From Armatimonadota bacterium (lineage in GTDB: Bacteria; Armatimonadota; UBA5829), in contig JAMCYN010000155.1 of assembly GCA_023474015.1 (NCBI GenBank), forward strand, positions 1-14,619: 14,619 nucleotides of DNA. Direction: 5' to 3'. Positions 1 to 5,714 of the stretch are shown piece after piece. Both the position numbers and the translations under genes were made by a program. Below the pieces are notes generated by a model. The model was not told the origin of the DNA. It did no database searches and worked only from the letters and a program-made list of their open reading frames with translations. Positions within the stretch are counted from its first letter, which is position 1; each line of letters begins with the position of its first letter.

Positions 1-1045
1 GTGTTTGTTGGAGGCGCAGGTCCTTCAAAAGCTCGACGGCGCGCGTCCGCTCCACGGCGGTGATCGAATTTACCGATTTGTCTCCTTCGATCCCGGACAA
101 GATCACAAACGTATCGATGAGCAGCCTGGGCAGCAGATCGTGCAGATAGTTTTTGAAATGCTTCGTCTGCCTGAAGTCTCTGATTAAACGCTCGTGCAAC
201 TGCTCGCGAGAGAGAGCCGGTTTCAAGTCGATTGATACCGATACCCGGCCCTTGCCCAACAGCAGACCCGCATCCCGGCTCAGGGTGAGTATGATCGGCC
301 CGGACACGCCCCTGTCCGTAAAGAGCATTTCTCCGAACTCGGATGCCACGCTCCTCGGCTTTTGGGCGCCCGGTTCCTCGAAGAGCAGCGATGCCTCAAC
401 GTTTCTCGGAGACAATCCCTGTAACTCTTTTACCCAGCTTTCGCGAGTATTGAGCGCTGAAAGCGCCGGCCTGGGGGCGACAATCGTGTGCCCCACCTCA
501 CGCGCGAGCGCGTAGCCGTCACCCGTGGAGCCGGTCTTGGGATACGACGCCCCGCCGGTCGCAATAATTACGGCGTTCGCGTCCACCCGGCCCCCGTAGA
601 GATTGATCCCCACGATGCGGCCGTCGGCGATATCCAAAGACTTTGCGCGAGCATTCAGTTTGACCCTCGCGCCGCGTGAGTCCATCCATTTCTCAAGCGC
701 GTCGGCGACATCGGCCGCCTTGTCCGATGCCGGGAAGACCCGCCCTCCGCGCTCCTCCTTGGTCTCGACCCCCATGCCGTGCAATAGATCGAGCAGATCG
801 TCTCGAAAGAACCTGGAAAACGCGCCATAGAGGAACTTACCGTTTGGAGCGAACGCCTCGATGAACTCGGGCAGCTCGGCGGTGTTGGTGATATTGCCCC
901 TGCCTTTGCCGCTAATTCGCAGCTTGCGTCCGAGCTTTGGGCCCTTTTCGAGCACCACGACATCCGCGCCGCGCTCCGCCGCCCGGCCCGCCGCGATAAT
1001 TCCCGCCGCGCCGCCGCCAATAACGACTACTCTCGGACCCTTCAC
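1..1045 (-). CDS. HI0933/BaiN-type NAD(P)/FAD-dependent oxidoreductase, 3' end beyond window
   Basis: Partial gene, 348 codons with no stop before the left edge. The N-terminus is a Rossmann FAD-binding site (VVVIGGGAAG, about residues 6-15). The family block GRKLRISGKGRGNITN follows; most relatives have GRC where this one has GRG. Further in is ATGGASYPKTGSTGDGYALA, the second family signature. HI0933-like flavoproteins are about 400 residues, so roughly 60 C-terminal residues, with the last FAD-contacting segment, should lie outside. Known members include BaiN-like flavin reductases of unsaturated substrates, but most have no assigned substrate, so I give no symbol. The GTG start at 1045 overlaps the TGA of the upstream MFS gene as GTGA and has AAGGTGG a few bases upstream, which points to translational coupling. 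An in-frame GTG at 1060 is a weaker alternative start. The protein is probably cytoplasmic. Confidence 0.9.
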   Translation of the reverse strand, partial: MKGPRVVVIGGGAAGIIAAGRAAERGADVVVLEKGPKLGRKLRISGKGRGNITNTAELPEFIEAFAPNGKFLYGAFSRFFRDDLLDLLHGMGVETKEERGGRVFPASDKAADVADALEKWMDSRGARVKLNARAKSLDIADGRIVGINLYGGRVDANAVIIATGGASYPKTGSTGDGYALAREVGHTIVAPRPALSALNTRESWVKELQGLSPRNVEASLLFEEPGAQKPRSVASEFGEMLFTDRGVSGPIILTLSRDAGLLLGKGRVSVSIDLKPALSREQLHERLIRDFRQTKHFKNYLHDLLPRLLIDTFVILSGIEGDKSVNSITAVERTRAVELLKDLRLQQT

Positions 1046-2238
1046 GAAGCCACCTTGCACGACTTCAGCGTGTGAGCCGGCACCCTTGCCGCCAGGAACA
1101 GCGAAATCACTACCAGCCCAGCGCCTCCAACAAACACGGCGGAGAAGCCCATCGACGCCCACATGAACCCGCCCACGAGCGGCACCACCACCGCCGCCAT
1201 GTGGCCGCAGCTCACCCCAAGTGAGAGCGTGGGCATCAGGTCCTCGGGCTCCGCAATCTTTTGCAAATAGGTTGGCAGGCAATTGGTGGACAGGAAAAGG
1301 AGGTTATCGAGGCAATACATGACGTAAAGCACGTGTAAGTGGCGAATCAGACCATAGCCCAGGAAGACGAAGATCAAGGCGGAATAGGTCGCCAAGAGTA
1401 TTTTCCGTTCGCCGATTCGGTCGATCATCCGCCCCACTATCGGCCCGCCAATCATATTCGCGACCTGGTTAATTACCATCAACAACGCGACCGTCTGCAT
1501 CGGAGTATGATACTCCCTGGTAAGAGCGTAGATGGCGAAGGTCATAAACACCTGCCTCCGCCCGCCCTCCAGCAGATTCAGCAGATAGTACAGCCGATAT
1601 TTGCGCTTCCATACGAATCTGGGCTTCTCCGCGTGGCCGATGTCGCGCCGCAGCGCAAGCAGGAGAATCGACCCCGCAAGTATCCATGCAAATGACAGGA
1701 TGAACCATTTCGGATACGTCAGGGTGTGGCCGATAAACCTCACCAGCAGCATCCCGCATACCGACCCCATGCCGACCACGCACGCCGTCTGCCCAAGTCG
1801 TTTGCCCTTCTCGCCGTCCCTGGCGAGGTCCATCGTGATCGAGGATTGGAGTGGCATCCAGGCGTGAAGACCTGTGGTCATGATCAGATTGCACACGAAC
1901 AGCCCCGGCAGATGCCTTACCCAGGCAAACGCACCTATGCCGATTGCCATCAAAAAAAGCCCGAGTGAGCCCGCCAACGGCTCAGCCAGGCGCATTGTGA
2001 TCGCCGCGCCGACCACGCACAGCAGCCCCGGCAGTTCTCTGACCGCCTCAACCATCCCCAACTGTCCGGGCTGTATCTTGACGACCTCGGTTATGAAATT
2101 ATAGTACGATGCGCTGAATGCGCCCCATCCGAGCATCGCGCAGAACAGCGCAAACCACAGAAGCTTGAGGTCACGCTCGACCGCCTTGAACCGAACCAAT
2201 AATCCCGGCAAATAACTCCACCGCCCTTGATGATGCAA
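1042..2238 (-). CDS. Major facilitator superfamily (MFS) transporter
   Basis: 398 residues, with about 12 hydrophobic segments in two halves separated by a basic central loop (about residues 198-215, FVWKRKYRLYY). The loop between TM8 and TM9 carries the MFS signature GRMIDRIGERK (269-279). A diverged equivalent, MDLARDGEKGKR (136-147), lies in the first half. The substrate cannot be told from sequence. The start is uncertain. TTG at 2238 gives the full frame but has no good Shine-Dalgarno; two further TTG codons lie within the next 15 residues, before the first TM. It begins 13 nt after the stop of the exported-protein gene upstream, and its TGA overlaps the flavoprotein start by GTGA, so all three are probably co-transcribed. 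It is an inner-membrane protein, and export or uptake of a small molecule tied to the flavoprotein is only an inference. Confidence 0.9.
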   Translation of the reverse strand: MHHQGRWSYLPGLLVRFKAVERDLKLLWFALFCAMLGWGAFSASYYNFITEVVKIQPGQLGMVEAVRELPGLLCVVGAAITMRLAEPLAGSLGLFLMAIGIGAFAWVRHLPGLFVCNLIMTTGLHAWMPLQSSITMDLARDGEKGKRLGQTACVVGMGSVCGMLLVRFIGHTLTYPKWFILSFAWILAGSILLLALRRDIGHAEKPRFVWKRKYRLYYLLNLLEGGRRQVFMTFAIYALTREYHTPMQTVALLMVINQVANMIGGPIVGRMIDRIGERKILLATYSALIFVFLGYGLIRHLHVLYVMYCLDNLLFLSTNCLPTYLQKIAEPEDLMPTLSLGVSCGHMAAVVVPLVGGFMWASMGFSAVFVGGAGLVVISLFLAARVPAHTLKSCKVAS

Positions 2239-2251
2239 CCATTCTACATCA

Positions 2252-3268
2252 TTACCGGACAGATGGACCAGTCGCCGAGGCGCTCAGCGTGAACTTCGCG
2301 AGAAACGCGCCGCGCTCTACGGTCAAATCAGCGACAGCCTTCACCGGCTCGGCCGGGATCGACCCAGCGGTGGGCGGTACCAAGTCGATTCCTTTCCTGA
2401 ATGTTTTACCACTCGTCAGGGAAATCGCTTTCAGCGTCTTTGTATCCGCCTTCCACCCCTTGGGCAGCTTCAACCCAATGACGCCTCTCACGGGCAGATC
2501 GCAATTATTGGTCAGGGTAACGATAATCCTCTGCTTGCCGTTCGCCTTCGAGTAAGCCGCCGACAAATCGACTGGCGTCATAGCCACAACCGCGTCGTTT
2601 CGCAGCACTGTGTCATTAATGACCCGATACATCCGATCTCGCGCCTGCTGGAGCAAAGAACAAGAGTTGTCCATCGCTTTGAGCAAGTGCTCCTCATCCA
2701 ACCTCTCCCGCGACGGCATCTGCCTTAGCATCCTCCCGGCCGGAGCGATTATGATGTCCACCGATCGATAGCCCTCTTCTTTCCCGATCATCAAGTGGGT
2801 CCAATCATACGCCTGGCCCAAGGTGTAGGAAACCCTCTGAGGCTCGCCCTCCTGAGCCTGACCCAGCCGCTTCATTTCGGCTTGAATCCTCGGTTCCGCC
2901 GCTTTGACGCACCGCATCTGGGACTCGTCGACTATCCTGCCCGGTATCGACAGTTCGATACCGCCGGCCAGCTCGCTGAAGCTCTTCTTTCCGACATAGC
3001 TCTTATTGATATAGAGGTCATATTCTTCGTCCTTGACTCCGGTCAGCTTGAGCGTGAACTTCTGCGGGGTCAAGATGGTGCTCTTTATCGTGACCCCAAC
3101 CTGCTCCCCGCTCACGTTGACCTTGGTCGAAGTGAGCTTGCCGGTGTCACTGACCGCCGACTTGGCGGCGACATCCAGCGTCACGATGTTCGCCGACGCG
3201 GAACACTCCAAAATAATGCAGATCAAAAGAGCGGCAACCGTATGCCGGATGTAGTTTGCATGTCTCAA
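2252..3268 (-). CDS. Exported protein of unknown function with C-terminal Ig-like (NEW3-like) domain
   Basis: 338 residues from a TTG start at 3268. I chose this start because AGGAGGG (3278-3284) sits 9 nt upstream; the longer frame to 3331 would run through the promoter. Residues 1-26 look like a Sec signal peptide: basic N-region, the hydrophobic run VAALLICIIL, and cleavage after ASA. The cysteine at residue 22 does not fit a lipobox, so it is probably not a lipoprotein. The mature protein begins with a beta-rich part, has a charged, probably helical middle (about residues 117-225) and ends with a segment around VTLTNNCDLPVRGVIGLKLP that resembles NPCBM-associated/NEW3 Ig-like domains. I do not recognise the family as a whole. 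It is the first gene of a likely operon with the MFS transporter and flavoprotein, and has a strong promoter at 3317-3345. It probably works outside the cytoplasmic membrane. Confidence 0.75.
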   Translation of the reverse strand: MRHANYIRHTVAALLICIILECSASANIVTLDVAAKSAVSDTGKLTSTKVNVSGEQVGVTIKSTILTPQKFTLKLTGVKDEEYDLYINKSYVGKKSFSELAGGIELSIPGRIVDESQMRCVKAAEPRIQAEMKRLGQAQEGEPQRVSYTLGQAYDWTHLMIGKEEGYRSVDIIIAPAGRMLRQMPSRERLDEEHLLKAMDNSCSLLQQARDRMYRVINDTVLRNDAVVAMTPVDLSAAYSKANGKQRIIVTLTNNCDLPVRGVIGLKLPKGWKADTKTLKAISLTSGKTFRKGIDLVPPTAGSIPAEPVKAVADLTVERGAFLAKFTLSASATGPSVR

Positions 3269-3277
3269 CTTAAGTAG

Positions 3278-3284
3278 CCCTCCT
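3278..3284 (-). promoter_or_regulatory. Shine-Dalgarno that fixes the TTG start at 3268
   Basis: AGGAGGG on the minus strand, 9 nt before TTG at 3268. No other start in this frame has a comparable site. Confidence 0.75.
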
Positions 3285-3316
3285 GATAACCTTTTGCCAC
3301 GTGCGCTACGATTTCC

Positions 3317-3345
3317 ATTATAACAAGTCAACCATTGCGCGGCAA
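3317..3345 (-). promoter_or_regulatory. Sigma70-type promoter with extended -10
   Basis: On the minus strand, TTGCCG (3340-3345) is followed by exactly 17 nt and a perfect TATAAT (3317-3322). The -10 is preceded by TGT, an extended -10 (TGnTATAAT). The expected transcript start is near 3310, giving a leader of about 40 nt before the TTG at 3268. This is the clearest promoter in the window and would drive the exported protein, MFS transporter and flavoprotein genes. Confidence 0.75.
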
Positions 3346-3359
3346 CGAAACACGATCCG

Positions 3360-3435
3360 GGCGTGGAAGGGGGATTTCTAATCGCGAAAGCGCGTGCTTC
3401 GACAGGCTCAACATGCGGCGAAAACGCGAAAGGGG
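3360..3435. repeat. Diverged relic of the MITE arm sequence
   Basis: 3361-3395 reads like the inner part of the MITE right arm (GTGGAAGGGGGATTTCTAAT, then CGCGAAAGCGCG). At 3418-3434 the exact 17-mer GCGAAAACGCGAAAGGG recurs, as in both arms of the element at 4294-4514. About 22 nt, including GCTTCGACAGGCTCAACATG, separate the two parts. No terminal inverted repeat or target duplication is visible, so this looks like a decayed copy or a related repeat. Confidence 0.5.
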
Positions 3436-3448
3436 AGAATAACGCACT

Positions 3449-3517
3449 GGGAGGGCGAACCTCCTGGTGAGCCGTGTAAGTCGGAAGAGAAAAGCTCGGC
3501 GGGAGCCTCGCCCTCCC
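3449..3517. repeat. Long imperfect inverted repeat (25-nt arms)
   Basis: Arms at 3449-3473 and 3493-3517 both begin GGGAGGGCGA when read inward from the ends and pair at 19 of 25 positions, with a 19-nt loop. No T-tract follows on either strand, so it is not a standard intrinsic terminator. It looks like two head-to-head copies of a short palindromic intergenic repeat. Confidence 0.6.
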
Positions 3518-3544
3518 TTCTATGCCCTATTGCCTGTTCGTTCG

Positions 3545-3932
3545 TCAAGCCGCCTTAAGAACGCCCGTCTCTTCCCTGGCCGAACCGCCGAGTGCGGAGT
3601 AGGTCTCTTGCACGAGCTGGTCATACTCCTGAGATATCTCGTCGTACAAGGACAGAATCATTTTCTGCTGATTTTCCATCTCAGCCGTTATGCTGTCATA
3701 GTTGTTCCGCGCAATCGCGAATACATCTGCGTCTATGTCTCTCACCTCCGCGGTCTCATTCCTGATGCCGAGCGCAAACGTATACTTGCTGATCGATTCG
3801 GGTTTCTCGGTGGTGATGACGTGGATTCGGTGCTCTCGGAGGATGCGGCCAATTGTCACTTCCTTGCCGGCCCACGGGCGCAGTGACCGCCATCGCGACC
3901 ATGACTAGCACATACCGTTTCCACGCAAACAT
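3545..3932 (-). pseudogene. Small exported protein, interrupted by an apparent one-base frameshift
   Basis: ATG at 3932 has a purine-rich GAGAGGA upstream and encodes MFAWKRYVLVMVAMAVTAPV, a good Sec signal peptide. In that frame the sequence then becomes low-complexity and stops at 3756. The next frame, from about 3870 to 3545, gives a well-behaved chain (VTIGRILREHRIHVITTEKPE and onward, 104 residues), with an acidic helical region and a C-terminal coiled-coil-like stretch (ENQQKMILSLYDEISQEYDQ). Removing one base in the G/C run at 3869-3873 joins them as APVAGKEVTIGR, a plausible signal-peptide cleavage region, for a protein of about 127 residues. I do not recognise the family. It is either a recent pseudogene or a sequencing error. 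Its neighbour downstream is another exported protein. Confidence 0.6.
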
Positions 3933-4163
3933 AGCTCGTCCTCTCACAGGCCAGTATTGACCACCGATACCAATGGCCGTCTTGATCTACCACGGAAGAC
4001 AGGGCACTGCCAGAAAATACGCTTCGCGCTTGTCACTGAGCAACTTGTCTGCAACGGGGTCACCATACTTTGGCGCCAACATGATAACTGACCCCGATGA
4101 CCTGTGTACTAATCACGCCTACGGCGCGGCACGCTTCGCGTGAAAACAAACGCATCAAATTTA

Positions 4164-4190
4164 GTCATTCCGAGCGAATGCGAGGAATCT
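4164..4190. repeat. REP-like palindromic motif
   Basis: GTCATTCCGAGCGAATGCG followed by AGGAATCT, with ATTCC (4167-4171) and GGAAT (4184-4188) as the outer pair. From memory, near-identical strings recur between genes in many genomes of uncultured bacteria. Only one copy is present here, so the repeat status rests on recall. Confidence 0.45.
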
Positions 4191-4191
4191 G

Positions 4192-4230
4192 CTTGCCGGT
4201 GTTTCGGGAATTTATTCCCGAAACGAACGC
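4192..4230. repeat. 39-bp intergenic repeat, copy 1, with perfect hairpin
   Basis: Identical over 39 bp to 4579-4617 in the same orientation. The core at 4201-4224 is a perfect palindrome: GTTTCGGGAAT, TT, ATTCCCGAAAC (11-bp stem). No T-tract follows, so a terminator role is not indicated. Confidence 0.85.
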
Positions 4231-4283
4231 GGTCGCGAACCTCTCCAGCACTGTTATTCCTCGGAAAACGCGTTTCATGTACA

Positions 4284-4293
4284 GTTTTAGCCC
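4284..4293. repeat. Target-site duplication, left copy (GTTTTAGCCC)
   Basis: Ten bases identical to 4515-4524 in direct orientation, immediately next to the left terminal inverted repeat of the element at 4294-4514. Confidence 0.75.
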
Positions 4294-4380
4294 CAATACC
4301 GTTCACTTAGACTATGGGGTGGCTTTTTGTCGCGAAAACGCGAAAGGGTGAAAACGCGAAACAGGGAATAGAACCGGACG

Positions 4381-4412
4381 GTAAGTACGTTCGTCCGTAA
4401 GTACGCTCGTCC
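4381..4412. repeat. 16-bp tandem repeat, two copies
   Basis: GTAAGTACGTTCGTCC followed directly by GTAAGTACGCTCGTCC, with one mismatch. It lies inside the MITE interior. A 12-mer, GAAAACGCGAAA, also recurs at a 16-nt spacing just before it (4334 and 4350). Confidence 0.8.
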
Positions 4413-4430
4413 GGGGTTTGAACCCCGGAC
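4409..4430. repeat. Perfect hairpin inside the MITE
   Basis: GTCCGGGGTT, TG, AACCCCGGAC forms a 10-bp perfect stem. The palindrome GGGCTTAAGCCC follows at 4442-4453. No T-tract follows either one. Confidence 0.7.
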
Positions 4431-4514
4431 ACAAGTTCCTCGGGCTTAAGCCCTCCTTTCCCTTTCGCGTTTTCGCGATTAAATCCCTTCCATCGCGTTA
4501 AGTGAACGGTGTTG

Positions 4515-4524
4515 GTTTTAGCCC
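4515..4524. repeat. Target-site duplication, right copy (GTTTTAGCCC)
   Basis: Direct repeat of 4284-4293, starting at the base after the right terminal inverted repeat of the MITE. Confidence 0.75.
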
Positions 4525-4578
4525 GCATTATTCATGAGATGTTGCTTCGTACCGCGGAGCTGCCAAGGACACTGAGCT

Positions 4579-4617
4579 CTTGCCGGTGTTTCGGGAATTT
4601 ATTCCCGAAACGAACGC
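4579..4617. repeat. 39-bp intergenic repeat, copy 2, with perfect hairpin
   Basis: Exact direct copy of 4192-4230, with its hairpin at 4588-4611. It lies 50 bp downstream of the methyltransferase stop on the minus strand, but no U-rich tail follows, so I do not call it a terminator. Confidence 0.85.
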
Positions 4618-4667
4618 AGGGCCACCGCCCTCTTATTCCATAGACGTAGGCCTGGGCGGAATGTTAC

Positions 4668-5654
4668 TCAGCCCTTTCGCGCCATGATGAGAGTAGTCTC
4701 GGTTCCGGGCGGGTCGACGCGGCGTGCGTCCAGGAACGAGGCCGCCTCCAGCCAGCCCTCGATCTCCGACTCCGTGTAAGTGTCCCCCGCGCGGGTGCCG
4801 ACGAGCATATTCAGCGCGAAGAGCACGTGCGCCGGGGGTGATGTGCGGCCCTCGTCCACCACGAACTCCTGAATCACTATCTGACCGCCTGGGTTCAGCG
4901 ACTTCCAGCATTTCTTGAAAAGCTCGAGGTTCTCTTCGGGGTTATTCGAGTGCAGCACCTGCGACAGGAACGCAAGGTCGAAGCCGCCGGGGAGGTCGTC
5001 GGTGTTGAAGTTGCCGGTGAATGTCGAAATCCGGCTCGTCATCCCCGCCTGTTCGACGTAATCCTTCGTGAGCGGCACAATCCCCGGCTGGTCGAACACC
5101 GCGGCGTTAATATCGGGCTTGTCGCGGCAAAACTGAATTGAGTATGCCCCACTGCCGCCGCCGACATCCAGCACCCGCCGAACGCCCGCAAGATCGATCT
5201 GCTCAATCACATTCGAGGCCTGCCGCCCCGCGATCGAGTGCATGGCGGCCATGAACGGCACGGCGTAGTCGGCCATCGCGCGATCGTCACGCTCGACAAC
5301 CGATGTGCCCGCCCTCACGGCGTCGGTGAGAGTAGACCAGGTAGTCCACAGATTCGATATATGCATCAGCGCGCCGCCCACATAGTCGGGCTTTCCGGGG
5401 ACAAGCGACTCGCGTCCATCCGGCGTGTTGCTGAAGAGGTTTCCGTTCTTATCGAGCAGGTCGAGTGCGGCCAGGGCGTTCATGAGACGGTCGGTCGCCC
5501 GAGGGTCCGTCCCCAACTTGCGCGCCACCTCGGCGGAAGTCATTGTCTCATCGCCAAGGGCCGCGAAAATGCCCAGTTCCACGCCGGTCAGCAGAATCCG
5601 GCTCGGCTGGAATCCCTTTGCCATCTCCCATATTTTCTCAGCGCACGAGGCCAT
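4668..5654 (-). CDS. SAM-dependent O-methyltransferase (plant COMT / hydroxyneurosporene type)
   Basis: 328 residues from ATG at 5654, chosen because GGAGGAAGG (5659-5667) sits just upstream; a GTG ten codons earlier has no such site. Residues 10-90 form a winged-helix dimerisation domain (PSRILLTGVELGIFAALGDE, SAEVARKLGTDPRATDRLMNAL). The Rossmann methyltransferase domain follows, with the SAM-binding glycine loop VLDVGGGSG (161-169), the acidic motif FDQP (187-190) and VLHSNNPEE (233-241), where the histidine takes the place of the family's catalytic base. LNPGGQIVIQEFVVDE is the post-SAM strand. It probably methylates a hydroxyl on a small aromatic or polyketide-like molecule; the substrate is unknown. 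It follows the restriction-modification gene by 60 bp and may be read from the same transcript, though no functional link is evident. Confidence 0.9.
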   Translation of the reverse strand: MASCAEKIWEMAKGFQPSRILLTGVELGIFAALGDETMTSAEVARKLGTDPRATDRLMNALAALDLLDKNGNLFSNTPDGRESLVPGKPDYVGGALMHISNLWTTWSTLTDAVRAGTSVVERDDRAMADYAVPFMAAMHSIAGRQASNVIEQIDLAGVRRVLDVGGGSGAYSIQFCRDKPDINAAVFDQPGIVPLTKDYVEQAGMTSRISTFTGNFNTDDLPGGFDLAFLSQVLHSNNPEENLELFKKCWKSLNPGGQIVIQEFVVDEGRTSPPAHVLFALNMLVGTRAGDTYTESEIEGWLEAASFLDARRVDPPGTETTLIMARKG

Positions 5655-5688
5655 CGATCCTTCCTCCAGTTCGTAAGTGTACACCTAA

Positions 5689-5703
5689 TCCGGCAGAGCC
5701 GGA
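5689..5703 (-). other. Short hairpin between the restriction-modification gene and the methyltransferase gene
   Basis: TCCGGC, TCT, GCCGGA on the minus strand gives a 6-bp stem and 3-nt loop just after the restriction-modification gene. It is followed by TTAGG rather than a T-run, so it is at best a weak terminator or attenuator. Confidence 0.3.
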
Positions 5704-5714
5704 ACCGATTTCTT

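Larger units (their letters stand above)
3269..3544. other. Intergenic region with promoter and repeat remnants
   Basis: I see no credible gene here. The stretch holds the promoter and ribosome-binding site of the exported-protein gene. Next to them is a patch that resembles one arm of the MITE at 4294-4514 (3360-3435), and then a long imperfect hairpin (3449-3517). Short frames across it run through the repeats and are not supported. Confidence 0.7.
4294..4514. mobile_element. MITE-like non-autonomous element, 221 bp
   Basis: The ends are inverted repeats of 16 bp with one mismatch: CAATACCGTTCACTTA on the left and CAACACCGTTCACTTA read from the right. The pairing resumes as a perfect 19-bp arm, TCGCGAAAACGCGAAAGGG (4330-4348, with its partner at 4460-4478), so both arms span exactly 55 nt. 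The outer ends abut a perfect 10-bp direct repeat, GTTTTAGCCC. The interior holds a 16-bp tandem repeat (4381-4412), a hairpin (4409-4430) and a palindrome (4442-4453), and no transposase. Target duplications of 10-12 bp are typical of IS4-family groups such as IS231, so mobilisation by an IS4-type transposase elsewhere is a reasonable inference. I know of no named MITE with these ends. Confidence 0.75.
3933..4667. other. Gene-free, repeat-rich intergenic region
   Basis: About 735 bp lie between the O-methyltransferase stop and the small exported protein start. It contains a REP-like motif (4164-4190), two copies of a 39-bp hairpin repeat (4192-4230 and 4579-4617) and a probable MITE (4294-4514). 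At 3933-4160 I see nothing beyond the ribosome-binding site of the small gene. The frames on both strands cross repeat boundaries and lack ribosome-binding sites, so I do not call genes here. Confidence 0.7.

Noticed and set aside
4097..4351. 84-codon plus-strand frame
   Set aside because: It runs through the REP-like motif, a 39-bp repeat and into the MITE, has no ribosome-binding site and its protein looks unnatural.
4307..4528. 73-codon minus-strand frame in the MITE
   Set aside because: It is made almost wholly of the inverted-repeat element, which shows no coding signal.
4588..4611. Hairpin downstream of the methyltransferase as an intrinsic terminator
   Set aside because: The stem is perfect, but no U-rich tract follows on either strand and the same hairpin recurs elsewhere as part of a repeat.
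4192..4617. 39-bp repeats as a CRISPR array
   Set aside because: There are only two copies, 387 bp apart, with a MITE between them, no regular spacers and no cas genes.
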